49,456 bases of DNA from Deltaproteobacteria bacterium (GTDB taxonomy: Bacteria > SAR324 > NAC60-12). The stretch is taken from the NCBI GenBank assembly GCA_002716165.1, contig PAZT01000029.1:1-49456 (forward strand), in the 5' to 3' direction. The notes beneath the pieces are model-generated. The model saw only the letters and a list, made by a program, of their open reading frames with translations. It was not told the DNA's origin and ran no database searches. Both the position numbers and the translations under genes were made by a program. Within the stretch, counting starts at the first letter, position 1. Each line of letters opens with the position of its first letter. Positions 8,411-18,055 of this stretch are shown here, piece by piece.

Positions 8411-9340
8411 ATGTCTCTTTTAATTTGTTTACCAAATAAATTTCAACCTCAATTATTAAGCAATGCCCTAAAATCGCTTGATTCTGAGTTACATATTGAA
8501 ATTGGTAAGGAGCATGTAAAAAATAATTCATCAGTAGAATTTGCTGTAGACTGGAAAAATCATGAGGGACACTTACTTAATTATCCAAATTTGAAAGCAA
8601 TTCTATCTTATAGCCATGGGGTAGATAATTTATTATCAAGTACTGAACTGCCGCAAGGGATACCCATTGCACGATTAAAAGATGAAACAATGGCAAAATT
8701 GATGAGTGAGTATTTACTGGCGGTTGTACTTCTCCATCGAAGACAATTACTTAATTATGCTAAAAATCCAGAATTCAGTAACTGGGGTACATCCAAATAT
8801 CATCCAGGTAACCAAATTGGAATTCTTGGTTTGGGTTATTTAGGACAGGCATCAGCAAAAATGTTTCTAAGAATGGGATTTGATGTCGCTGGATGGAGCA
8901 GAAGAATTAAGCAAATTGAAGGAATAAAGTGTTTTTCAGAAACCAAAAGTCTCTTAAAAATGCTCTCACAAACTGATTATCTAATCAATTTATTGCCTAA
9001 TACTTCTGACACGCTTGATTTTTTGAATTATCAAATCTTAAGTATGCTCAAAAGAGGTGCATATGTTATTAATGTCGGTCGTGGGAAAACACTTGTTGAT
9101 GAAGATCTGATTGAGTTACTGGATAGTGGTCATCTCTCTGGGGCCTGTCTTGATGTATTCCGGACTGAACCATTGCCTTTTAAACATAAATTTAGAAATC
9201 ACAACAAGATTCTTATAACACCACACAACTCTAGCATTACTCAAGCAGAGTTTGCTGCTCCACAAATCCTTGAAAATTATAGAAGAGCTATATCTGGGAA
9301 AAAACTTTTACACCTAGTTGACATGAAACATGGCTATTAA
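8411..9340 (+). CDS. D-2-hydroxyacid dehydrogenase, GhrA-like glyoxylate/hydroxypyruvate reductase
   Basis: NAD(P)H-dependent oxidoreductase expected to reduce glyoxylate or hydroxypyruvate. The 309-aa protein contains the Rossmann motif GILGLGYLGQASAKM with a nearby WSRR (Arg suits NADPH), the helix LINLLPNTSDT typical of GhrA, NVGRGK with the substrate-binding Arg, then DVFRTEPLP with the catalytic Glu and ITPHNSS with the catalytic His. It heads a tight plus-strand run: only 3 bases separate its stop from the following lipoprotein gene. Substrate assignment is by family likeness only. Confidence 0.85.
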   Translation: MSLLICLPNKFQPQLLSNALKSLDSELHIEIGKEHVKNNSSVEFAVDWKNHEGHLLNYPNLKAILSYSHGVDNLLSSTELPQGIPIARLKDETMAKLMSEYLLAVVLLHRRQLLNYAKNPEFSNWGTSKYHPGNQIGILGLGYLGQASAKMFLRMGFDVAGWSRRIKQIEGIKCFSETKSLLKMLSQTDYLINLLPNTSDTLDFLNYQILSMLKRGAYVINVGRGKTLVDEDLIELLDSGHLSGACLDVFRTEPLPFKHKFRNHNKILITPHNSSITQAEFAAPQILENYRRAISGKKLLHLVDMKHGY

Positions 9341-9343
9341 CTC

Positions 9344-10480
9344 ATGAACCTTTATTTAATGCCTGTTAACACTACAATATTTGTTCTGTTATTTACACTA
9401 GGGAGTTTTTTTTTGTTTTCCTGTGGTATGCGTACGGCACCTGTTTTTATTCCAGAAAAAAAATCAAAACAAACAATTTCAGATTTAAAAGTACAGCAGC
9501 GAGATAATCGTGTCCGCCTATCTTGGAAAATAAATCATAAAGAAAGAATTAACAGGCTCAAGATGCTTGATAAAGAAATAGAAGCGGGAGATTTTTTTCT
9601 CATTCATCGGATAATAACCAAGGTTAATTGCAGGAATTGTGAGCCAAGGGAATTACCTGATTTAAAAGTATTGGTCAAAGGAGACTCACTAATTCAATAT
9701 AGGAATCAAGTATTTTTTTATCTGCAGTTTCCTGAAACAGGCTTAAAAATTCATTCCTTCCAGATTAGTCACTTAGGCCCTGATGGAGAAATATTCTCAA
9801 AGTCAAAATCTGTAAGTTTGAGAAGGAGTAATGTTTTTCCGAAACTCCCTTTACCAGAACTGAAAATTGTTCAAATAGAAGATCAGAGTCAAATTTTAAG
9901 ATTTCCTTTTGGAAAAGTTGTACAGCGTAAAAAAATTGAGGTTTTAGACGGTCTTAAAATTGATCAATTGAACGAAGAAGAAAAAAAAAAGAAATCTGAA
10001 GTAAAAAATATAAAAATAGAGCCTCTAGCAGAATTTAAATTATATACTTTAAGAATTTCATGGTCTCAAACTTTAAATCATAGTTTGAAGGTTTTTACTG
10101 GAAAGGGAGATTATTTTGATGAAAAGAAATTATACCGAAATCATCTTTATCGCACATTAAATAGTGAAAATTGGCCGGAAACACCTATTAATACTAAATC
10201 TGTTTCTGACAATTATTTTTTGGACAAACTAAAAATGCAAATTAATGATGTAAGTCCGCCTCTTTTAGCAGATACTCACCCTGATATCTTACCACCAAGA
10301 ATCTCATTTTATATTGATTTATCAGTCAAATATGTAGATACTTGGCATTATAATCTGCGGTTAGTTGACCGTTTTGGGAATGAAAGTGATGCATCAGAAA
10401 GTGTCAGCTTTTATTGGCCAAAATCGGCTTTTTTTGCGAAAAATTATGGGAAAAAAAATTTAGTCCCCCACACTGATTGA
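9344..10480 (+). CDS. Lipoprotein with fibronectin III-like domain
   Basis: A 378-aa predicted lipoprotein: hydrophobic signal FVLLFTLGSFF, lipobox LFSC with Cys at about residue 27, then GMRTAPVFIPEK, a proline-rich linker seen in small outer-membrane lipoproteins. This is followed by ISDLKVQQRDNRVRLSWK, typical of the first strands of an FN3-like domain; a second beta-rich stretch near the C terminus (YVDTWHYNLRLVDRFGNES) looks like another such domain. A Lys/Glu-rich spacer lies near residues 205-222. It sits 3 bases after the dehydrogenase and 3 bases before the TPR lipoprotein, implying one transcript. Function unknown; probably envelope-associated. Confidence 0.7.
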   Translation: MNLYLMPVNTTIFVLLFTLGSFFLFSCGMRTAPVFIPEKKSKQTISDLKVQQRDNRVRLSWKINHKERINRLKMLDKEIEAGDFFLIHRIITKVNCRNCEPRELPDLKVLVKGDSLIQYRNQVFFYLQFPETGLKIHSFQISHLGPDGEIFSKSKSVSLRRSNVFPKLPLPELKIVQIEDQSQILRFPFGKVVQRKKIEVLDGLKIDQLNEEEKKKKSEVKNIKIEPLAEFKLYTLRISWSQTLNHSLKVFTGKGDYFDEKKLYRNHLYRTLNSENWPETPINTKSVSDNYFLDKLKMQINDVSPPLLADTHPDILPPRISFYIDLSVKYVDTWHYNLRLVDRFGNESDASESVSFYWPKSAFFAKNYGKKNLVPHTD

Positions 10481-10483
10481 TCC

Positions 10484-12388
10484 GTGAAAAATATTTATTT
10501 TTTCTTAATTTTAATTTTAATAATACCTATTGCTGGTTGTAATGAAAACGGCAGGAATGCGCAGGAAATATTGCTCACTAACGAAAATGTTTACAGTTAT
10601 ATTGATCAGCAAAAAGAGATTGTTGACTCTGAACAGAGTAATGCATCAGCACATTATAATTTAGCAAGGTCATTTTATTTCATTAAAGAGTACGATAAAT
10701 CAGAACATCATGCTCGTAAAGCTACACGATTTGATCCACTTAATGCAGCTTATTACGAGCTCCTTGGGAGCCTTGCTTTTGTACTTGAGCGCTATGGCGA
10801 CGCCATCACAGAGTTAGCTACTTCGGTCAGAATTTCTCCTGAACGTGTTTCAGTTTATTTGAAACTAGCTGCAACATACGAAAAAATAGATGATTATGGT
10901 AGAGCTGTTTCATCTCTGGTTCAAGCACTTCAAATAGATAGGTATTATGTTGAAGCTCTTTACCGTCTATCTAGCATATATTTACGACAGAGGGAGTTTG
11001 AAGGCTCATTGCGTACACTTGAAACTTTACTGAAACTGGAGCCATTAAATAAAGAAGCTATGTTTATGAGAATTCAGACTTATTCTCTGCAGGGGAGCTA
11101 CTACTATGCGCAAACCTTGGCTGAAGAAATGCTGAATCAATTTCCTGATTATGCTCCAGTAAGGAGAGAGCTAGTCAGGATTAAATTTGCTCAGCACCAA
11201 TGGCCTGAAGCGCAGGCCATGCTGACCGAGCTAAAAACTAAAAACAAACTTTCTGTTGAAGATCAGCTTATTGAGGCTTATTTACTAATTCATCTTAAAA
11301 AGGAAAATGAAGCACGCAAGCGCTTTGAATCCATTATTAAGAATATGCCCAAAAATGTGGATGCTATAATGGGTTTAGCTGTTCAATTACTTCGTAAGGG
11401 ATTTTTGGATGACTCACTCAGCTGGCTTAATAAAGGACTAGAAATAAATCCTCATCAGGCTAAAGCCCATTATCTACGTGCATCAATATTATTTCGACAG
11501 GGTGATTATTTGCAGGGAGATCTTGCTATCGCACGAGCATTGGAATTAGATCCTGCCAATCCTTCATTCCAGCTTTTATTTTTGCGCAGACAACTTATGC
11601 AGGGAGAGTTGGCAGTGGTTGAAAAACAATTAAAGAGAATTCAGGAAAAGCATCCACTGAATACTGAGGCTTTGCTGCTTCAAGCAGATTTGTATAAAAA
11701 CCGAGGCAACACAGATGAATCGGAGAAATTACTTAGACAAGCAATTTTGGTACAGGATTCACCTTCTATTCATTTTTCCTTGGCAAGGGTTCTATTTCAG
11801 CAAAGTAAGTATAGATCGGTTTTGGAGGTTACAACGCCTTTGATGGATGTATTATCAGGTAATTGGGAAGTTATCTATTTGCATGCCTTGACATTAAGTC
11901 GTATAGAAAAATACGAAGAGGCTCTGAAGATAAGTCAGCCATTTTTAAATAGAAAAGAGAGCCAGGGTTATGCCCATAGGCTGGTGGGAGATTTACTGCG
12001 TTACAAAGGAAAAGAGGATGAATCACAAAAAATTTATCGTGAGGGACTCGAACAGTTTCCAGGCCACCTGTTTCTGGTGGATGGATTAAGTTCATCATTA
12101 ATGATTACTGAAAATTGGGTACAGCTTGAGGAACTTTTAGAAACTATTTTGGAACAAAGTCAGAGACTTGAAGGTAATCCTCCAATTCAGCTTATTTTTT
12201 TGGACAGATTGGCAGTTACATATGAGCGTCTGCAGAAGAGAGAGAAAAAACTTCAAATTTTGAGGGAATATCATCAAAATAATGATCCTCTGACAGCTGC
12301 ACAATTGAATTCTTTGGAGGAGCAACTTTTGTTCCCTTTTTCATTGCCTTCTCTTGAAAAATCCCTGTCTCCATTATTAATACCTTAA
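10484..12388 (+). CDS. TPR-repeat lipoprotein
   Basis: A 634-aa lipoprotein starting at GTG, with signal FFLILILIIPIAGC (lipobox IAGC) and a mature part built of tetratricopeptide repeats. The repeats are recognisable by recurring patterns such as AHYNLARSFYFIKEYDKSEHHARKA, AVYLKLAATYEKIDDYGRA-like units and AKAHYLRASILFRQGDYLQ. Such proteins act as scaffolds for envelope assembly or secretion complexes. Spacing of 3 bases to the upstream lipoprotein gene and 33 bases to the giant carboxylase gene suggests cotranscription. No enzyme domain is visible. Confidence 0.85.
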   Translation: MKNIYFFLILILIIPIAGCNENGRNAQEILLTNENVYSYIDQQKEIVDSEQSNASAHYNLARSFYFIKEYDKSEHHARKATRFDPLNAAYYELLGSLAFVLERYGDAITELATSVRISPERVSVYLKLAATYEKIDDYGRAVSSLVQALQIDRYYVEALYRLSSIYLRQREFEGSLRTLETLLKLEPLNKEAMFMRIQTYSLQGSYYYAQTLAEEMLNQFPDYAPVRRELVRIKFAQHQWPEAQAMLTELKTKNKLSVEDQLIEAYLLIHLKKENEARKRFESIIKNMPKNVDAIMGLAVQLLRKGFLDDSLSWLNKGLEINPHQAKAHYLRASILFRQGDYLQGDLAIARALELDPANPSFQLLFLRRQLMQGELAVVEKQLKRIQEKHPLNTEALLLQADLYKNRGNTDESEKLLRQAILVQDSPSIHFSLARVLFQQSKYRSVLEVTTPLMDVLSGNWEVIYLHALTLSRIEKYEEALKISQPFLNRKESQGYAHRLVGDLLRYKGKEDESQKIYREGLEQFPGHLFLVDGLSSSLMITENWVQLEELLETILEQSQRLEGNPPIQLIFLDRLAVTYERLQKREKKLQILREYHQNNDPLTAAQLNSLEEQLLFPFSLPSLEKSLSPLLIP

Positions 12389-12421
12389 GTTATAAATTAA
12401 AAATACTAAAAAATTTTTCAA

Positions 12422-15400
12422 ATGGTTGTTAAAAATAAAAAAAATAGAAGACAAACATCTGCCTTTCATGCTGCTGAAGTAATGTCGCACGATCTATCCT
12501 TGCTTAGAGGTAAGAAATTTTCTAATTATTTTGATGATTCAGAGGTACAAGGGCTATTACCATCTCATGATGTAGAAAAAGAGGTACAGCAATTAAAGAG
12601 AATTGATGTTGATTCATATATTCAAAGAGTTGTAAATCCCTCTGAATCAAAAAATAGACCTAGTGCACCAGAAATAATAAAGCAGTTAGGGAGTAAAATA
12701 ATTTCTGAGGAAACAGATGGACCTTTATATACAGCCGAAATTGAAATTATTATTTCAGATCAAACCCGCAGGCTGGGATTTATTGCCCAGAACCACAAAA
12801 TACAAAACGGTGTGTGGTATCCAGTCCATCATCGTAAAGCTGCAGAGCAAATACGGTTTTTTGCATCTCATAGTATTCCTTTGGTTACATTCATGGACAC
12901 ACCTGGAGCAGCTGCAGATGCAGAAGCAAATTTAGAAAATCAATCTCATAGTATTTCATTTTTGATTAGCGAGATGGCAAACTTGCAGCTCCCTGTTATC
13001 GGAATTGTCTTCGGAGGTGGTTTTAGTGGTGGTGCAATTCCTCTAGCTACAGCAAATATACTTCTTTCTGTCAGGGAGGGAGTATTTAACACAATTCATC
13101 CAAAAGGATTAAGCAATATTGCTCGTAAATATGATCTTTCATGGCAGGAGTCTGCAAAACATATAGGAGTTTCCGCATATGAACTCCAACATCAAGGATA
13201 TTTTGATGGAATTATAGACTACTCATATGATCAGCCTCAAAAAGTAAAAAATATTAGAGATGCTATTGTAGGTTCTGTTGAAGCTACAGAAAAAAACTCT
13301 TGCAAATTTTTGCATGAAAATGATTTCTTTTTCGATCATTATCGAGACAGTATCTATCACTATCTAAATCCGTCAAATCTATTAATTGAAAGTAACCGTG
13401 TGACAGATCGTTCACCTACAGGGACATTGAATATTTTTGGTGATGTTTACCGTTTCATGCGGTACCTGAAATTACGTCAGCGAATCGTAAGCCGTTCTAT
13501 TGATAGCTACTCGCGACTTAGTGCTCGTAAAACTCCAGTTGGGAAGTTACAGGAACGTTTAAAAACAGAAAGACAGGAAAAGTTTAAACAATGGTATAAG
13601 TCTCCATTGGAGGTTCGCTATCAGGAAAAACTTAATAAGCGGTATGAGCAATTTATAAGCTCAAGGGAGGATAGGGAAAAAGAACGAGGTAAATTTGTTG
13701 CTTTTTTTATTGGAGATCCCCGAGAGAATTATCAGAAATCCATAGATGATCTGACATTAGAAATTTTATTACATCTATATAATTATTGGATGGATAGTAC
13801 TTCGGAAAACCTTAAAGAATTAAATAAACAGCTTAGCAAATCAACTCTCCATGATCATCCACCTCATAATCCTGATTTGTTAGACTTACTGAGAACTACT
13901 GAAATATACCAAAGTTTTCAGATTAATTACCAAAATATACTTCTTTTCGATTTGCTTTACAATCAGGTAATTGAAGCGCTTCCAACTATAGCCAATGAGC
14001 TGAAAGGAACAAATCAAATTTCACAAAAATCTGTAGAACATCTTTTTGAAAAAACTGTTGAAGGTGCAATAAAAGAATTTGAAAAGAACTCTGTACAACA
14101 TGAAAGCAAAAACGTGAAATCACAGTTTTTCAAATGGCTCGCAAGTTTTATAGAGCGCAAGGACTGTGATGTTGTTTTGGGTACCATTAGCGAATGGAAA
14201 AAGGTCGTTTTTCCCAGAATGAGTCCACCACTTTTTGGGGTAGTAAGATATTATTTTTCCGGATTGCTCCCATCATTGTACGCAGCGCAACAGAAGAAGG
14301 GTCGTTTTCAGGGGAAAATAACACCACGCAACATAGGTATAAAAGATTTTTGGAACCGCTTGGATCAATCATATAAAGATCTTTTGATCCAGAATCTTTT
14401 GAGGGAATACAAACGCAACGTTATTACTCCTAAAAAAATTATAGATCATTTTTTCAAAGATTTTAAAGAGCTATATTCTGATAGGATAACTTCAAATCCT
14501 GTCAAGTTCCCAGGCTTCAGGGGGGCTATTGAAGATGCCTTACAAAATGGGGTTGTACCATGTGGAGTGATAACTGGATTGGGTACTTTTGCTGGGGAAG
14601 ATAATTCGGATTCTTCTAAAAATAAAGCTCCAAAATCAAAAAAAGTAAAAAGAGACTACCGAGTAGGACTAGTTATAAGTAACGTAGAGTTTCAAGCTGG
14701 TTCTTTCGATATGGCTAGCTGTGAAAAAGTTTGCAGACTGCTTGATGACTGTGCACGATTGAAATTGCCTGTTATATTTTTTATTTCTTCAGCAGGAATG
14801 CAAACCAAAGAAGGAGGGGGATCATTATTTTCCATGGCAGTTATAAATGAGCGCATTACGCGCTTTGTTAAAGATTTAGATCTTCCAGTAGTATGTTTTG
14901 GATTTCGTGACTGTACTGGAGGTGCTCAAGCAAGTTTTGTAACTCATCTGCTTGCCAAAACTTACTATTTTTCTGGTGCGCAAATACCCTTTGCTGGTCA
15001 GCTTGTAGTAGAAAGTCATCTGCCTGCGCATTCTACATTATCAAATTATTTGTCTAATAATCCAGGAACAATGGATGCACTAGTGAAAAATCCTTTTGAT
15101 AAGGGGATTGATAAAAAGCTGCATGAAATTGATCCTCAAATACCTGTTGCTCAATTTTCAGTAGAGGAGGTAATTTCTCGAGTTTTGTCCGGAGAGTACC
15201 AGATATCTGTTGAAGAAGAAGTTAAAGCATATTCTACGCAGGAAAATTTACATATAGGGGATATTAAACGTATTTTGATTCATGCTCGAGGATGTACTGC
15301 CACTAGGTTGATTCAAGGTTCACAAGTCGCTGGAATGGAAGTTGTGCTCGTGGCCTCTGATCCAGATATGGAAAGTTATCCAGCTACTTTACTCAATGAA

Positions 15401-17005
15401 AAAGATAACTTAGTATGCATTGGGGGTGAAACTCCACAAGACAGCTATTTAAATGGAATGAGCGTCATCAGAATTGCAGAGCAAGAGGAAGTCGACGCAA
15501 TTCATCCTGGAATTGGTTTTTTATCTGAGTCTCCTCATTATGCACGAATATGTCGTGAACATGGTTTTAATTTTGTAGGACCGCGTGCTGTAAATATGGA
15601 TAGAATGGGAAATAAGTCAAATGCTATCGCGACAGCAAAAAATTTAAACATACCTGTTGTTCCAGGCAGTGATGGGGCTTTGATGGATCCATCACATGCG
15701 ATGATAGTAGCTTCAGAAATTGGGTTCCCAGTTTTAATTAAAGCTGCACATGGAGGAGGGGGGAAAGGTATTGAGGTAGTTAAAGATCCAGACAAATTTC
15801 AATCTACTTTCACTCGAATGTCTCAGGAGGCTTTAAGTGCATTTGGTAACGGCGATTTGTATCTGGAAAAATACATTGGCTCAATGCGCCACTTGGAGGT
15901 TCAGATTATAAGGGATATGCATGGTAATTCAAAATTGTTTGGCATTCGTGATTGTTCAATTCAGCGGAACTATCAAAAACTTATTGAAGAAACAGCATCT
16001 GGAATTCCGAATAAAATTAGGGAGCAGGTATACCGTTTTTCAGAAAAATTAATTGCGGAAATTGATTACATTGGTGCAGGAACAGTAGAGTTTATTTATG
16101 ATTTGATAGAGAAGAAAGTATATTTTATGGAAATGAATACACGTCTTCAAGTTGAACATCCTGTCTCTGAGATGGTATCTGGAGTGGATTTGGTAAGTCA
16201 ACAATTTGAGGTTGCACAAGGTAGAAATATAAAAAATTTGGATTTTAAACTAAATGGACATGCTATAGAATTAAGAGTGATTGCTGAGAAAGTTGATCTA
16301 AATGATAATGGTGAATTATTATTTGTTCCAGATCCCGGTCATGTAACAGAAGTTTACTTTCCAGAAAAATCAAATGTGAGGGTTATTCAAACGATTTCTT
16401 CTGGATCAGTGGTATCCCCATTTTATGACAGCCTTGTTGCTCAAATAGTATGTTGGGGTAGATCACGAAGTGATGCCATCAATCGTTTAGTTGATTATTT
16501 AAAACGGGTTAGAATCCATGGAGTTTCAACAAACCTTGCTCTTAATCGTGCAATTTTGAAGGATGATATTTTTAAGAAGGGAAGTTTCAGTACTGGATTC
16601 CTTGCTGATTTCTTTAAGCGAATCAACTCTAAGAAACTCTTAAGTGAATCTCTTAGGGATTCCGGATCTTTAAATAAATCTGTAGATACTGAATCCATCA
16701 AACTTGAAGGATCAGATGAGCTAAAAGTACTTTCTCCTCAAATGGGAGGCTTCTATCGTGCTCCATCACAAGATGATGAACCGTTTGTAAGTGAAGGACA
16801 GGTCATTGATGTAAACGAAACACTTTGCCTAATTGAATCTATGAAAGTATTTACGGAATTAAAACTTGCAGACTATAAAAGTTCTGACGGCAATACTCTG
16901 TTTTCAGATGATGTAAAATATAAAGTCAAAAAAGTTATTGCAGAGGACAAAAACACTGTCAATCAAGGTGATTTGCTATTTGTTATGTTGCCTATTGTTG
17001 TCTAA
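12422..17005 (+). CDS. Single-chain acyl-CoA carboxylase: CT-alpha, CT-beta, biotin carboxylase and BCCP fused
   Basis: A 1527-aa multidomain biotin enzyme, probably making malonyl-CoA (or a related acyl-CoA product). Domains in order: AccA-like carboxyltransferase (about 95-290; FMDTPGA at 157-163, FGGGFSGGA at 197-205); an unrecognised helical middle (about 300-680); AccD-like carboxyltransferase (about 690-925; ISSAGMQTKEGGGSL and DCTGGAQASF); biotin carboxylase (about 948-1400; GGGGKG at 1111-1116, RDCSIQRNYQKLIEE, FMEMNTRLQVEHP, and a retained Arg in NVRV); AccB-type carrier (about 1433-1525) with IESMKV, the biotinylated Lys being K1475. Catalytic motifs look intact except NRGEIA of BC, here ARGCTA. 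The carrier has an extra loop after the biotin site. No zinc-ribbon of AccD is visible. The reading frame is uninterrupted. Substrate cannot be inferred. Confidence 0.9.
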   Translation: MVVKNKKNRRQTSAFHAAEVMSHDLSLLRGKKFSNYFDDSEVQGLLPSHDVEKEVQQLKRIDVDSYIQRVVNPSESKNRPSAPEIIKQLGSKIISEETDGPLYTAEIEIIISDQTRRLGFIAQNHKIQNGVWYPVHHRKAAEQIRFFASHSIPLVTFMDTPGAAADAEANLENQSHSISFLISEMANLQLPVIGIVFGGGFSGGAIPLATANILLSVREGVFNTIHPKGLSNIARKYDLSWQESAKHIGVSAYELQHQGYFDGIIDYSYDQPQKVKNIRDAIVGSVEATEKNSCKFLHENDFFFDHYRDSIYHYLNPSNLLIESNRVTDRSPTGTLNIFGDVYRFMRYLKLRQRIVSRSIDSYSRLSARKTPVGKLQERLKTERQEKFKQWYKSPLEVRYQEKLNKRYEQFISSREDREKERGKFVAFFIGDPRENYQKSIDDLTLEILLHLYNYWMDSTSENLKELNKQLSKSTLHDHPPHNPDLLDLLRTTEIYQSFQINYQNILLFDLLYNQVIEALPTIANELKGTNQISQKSVEHLFEKTVEGAIKEFEKNSVQHESKNVKSQFFKWLASFIERKDCDVVLGTISEWKKVVFPRMSPPLFGVVRYYFSGLLPSLYAAQQKKGRFQGKITPRNIGIKDFWNRLDQSYKDLLIQNLLREYKRNVITPKKIIDHFFKDFKELYSDRITSNPVKFPGFRGAIEDALQNGVVPCGVITGLGTFAGEDNSDSSKNKAPKSKKVKRDYRVGLVISNVEFQAGSFDMASCEKVCRLLDDCARLKLPVIFFISSAGMQTKEGGGSLFSMAVINERITRFVKDLDLPVVCFGFRDCTGGAQASFVTHLLAKTYYFSGAQIPFAGQLVVESHLPAHSTLSNYLSNNPGTMDALVKNPFDKGIDKKLHEIDPQIPVAQFSVEEVISRVLSGEYQISVEEEVKAYSTQENLHIGDIKRILIHARGCTATRLIQGSQVAGMEVVLVASDPDMESYPATLLNEKDNLVCIGGETPQDSYLNGMSVIRIAEQEEVDAIHPGIGFLSESPHYARICREHGFNFVGPRAVNMDRMGNKSNAIATAKNLNIPVVPGSDGALMDPSHAMIVASEIGFPVLIKAAHGGGGKGIEVVKDPDKFQSTFTRMSQEALSAFGNGDLYLEKYIGSMRHLEVQIIRDMHGNSKLFGIRDCSIQRNYQKLIEETASGIPNKIREQVYRFSEKLIAEIDYIGAGTVEFIYDLIEKKVYFMEMNTRLQVEHPVSEMVSGVDLVSQQFEVAQGRNIKNLDFKLNGHAIELRVIAEKVDLNDNGELLFVPDPGHVTEVYFPEKSNVRVIQTISSGSVVSPFYDSLVAQIVCWGRSRSDAINRLVDYLKRVRIHGVSTNLALNRAILKDDIFKKGSFSTGFLADFFKRINSKKLLSESLRDSGSLNKSVDTESIKLEGSDELKVLSPQMGGFYRAPSQDDEPFVSEGQVIDVNETLCLIESMKVFTELKLADYKSSDGNTLFSDDVKYKVKKVIAEDKNTVNQGDLLFVMLPIVV

Positions 17006-17021
17006 TTATCAGCAAATTATC

Positions 17022-18035
17022 ATGAGTCAGCTATTAGAAACTAATGCAAATAATCCTCCACTACCTAATGTTGGATTAGAAAAAATTCTTCATCCTGTCT
17101 CTTTAGAAATAGAGATTCTCGAGTCTCAGATAATCAGTGATATAAAAACTGATATTCCATTACTAAATAATGTTAATGAATATATTATTAGTTCTGGCGG
17201 CAAGCGTCTGCGTCCAACATTGGTTCTTTTAGGTGCTGAAATGTTTGAGGGGATTAATGAACAGGTAATTCAGGCTGCAAAGGTAATTGAATACTTACAT
17301 ACCGCAACACTTCTTCACGATGATGTAGTTGATGGGGCTGAAACTAGAAGATCGAAACAGGCAGCTTACAGAATTTGGGGAAATGAAGCAAGTGTTCTTT
17401 CTGGAGATTATCTTTTTGCAATGGCTTTTTACCTGCTTACCAAAATGCGAAACAAAGAAGTTTTGAGTTTGATGTCGGAAACAACTACGAGGATGGCACG
17501 TGGAGAATTATCACAGCTAACTAGTTCTTTTGGTGAAAGTGATGAAGAATATTTTGAAATAATCATAAACAAAACCGCATGTCTTTTCGCTGCTGCAATC
17601 AAAACAGGGGCATTATTGGGGGGTGGTTCATTAGATTCTGCAGGATCGCTTTATGAATATGGTATGTCTTTAGGTATTGCTTTCCAGATTGTAGATGATG
17701 CTCTAGACTATACTGATGAGCATAAAACTGGGAAACCAGTTGGAGGAGATTTGCAGGAACGAAAAATTACCTTACCTTTGAGGCATTTGTTAGAAACAGC
17801 TAATATCTCAGACAGGAGAAGACTGGACAATATTTTATCTAATCAAAAGATTGAAAAGCCTCAAATTGAGGAAGTAGTTAATATGATGAAAAATTATAAC
17901 TCCATCCAGCATACTCTGGAGTGCTCAAAAAACTATTCTCTTGAGGCTCAACGTAGCTTAAAAAAATTCCCAAGATCAAGTATGCGTCAAACTCTTTTTG
18001 AAATTGCTGATTTTGTTGTCTCAAGGCAAATATAA
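17022..18035 (+). CDS. ispB: Trans-polyprenyl diphosphate synthase (octaprenyl-type, IspB-like)
   Basis: Chain-elongating prenyltransferase that builds the isoprenoid side chain of quinones. The 337-aa protein has GGKRLRP, the first aspartate-rich motif LLHDDVVD, the GDYLFA segment, and the second motif FQIVDDALDY followed by GKPVGGDLQERKITLPL, all typical of IspB/polyprenyl synthases. The start at 17022 (MSQLLET) is chosen over an in-frame upstream ATG lying inside the carboxylase gene; it begins 16 bases after the carboxylase stop, so the two are probably cotranscribed. Chain length (C30-C45) cannot be read from the sequence. Confidence 0.88.
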   Translation: MSQLLETNANNPPLPNVGLEKILHPVSLEIEILESQIISDIKTDIPLLNNVNEYIISSGGKRLRPTLVLLGAEMFEGINEQVIQAAKVIEYLHTATLLHDDVVDGAETRRSKQAAYRIWGNEASVLSGDYLFAMAFYLLTKMRNKEVLSLMSETTTRMARGELSQLTSSFGESDEEYFEIIINKTACLFAAAIKTGALLGGGSLDSAGSLYEYGMSLGIAFQIVDDALDYTDEHKTGKPVGGDLQERKITLPLRHLLETANISDRRRLDNILSNQKIEKPQIEEVVNMMKNYNSIQHTLECSKNYSLEAQRSLKKFPRSSMRQTLFEIADFVVSRQI

Positions 18036-18055
18036 ATTAGTTGGGAAATTATGCC

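Noticed and set aside
14187..14376. Opposite overlapping 60-codon frames within the carboxylase gene
   Set aside because: They lie in the coding region of a continuous large gene and have no likeness to known proteins.
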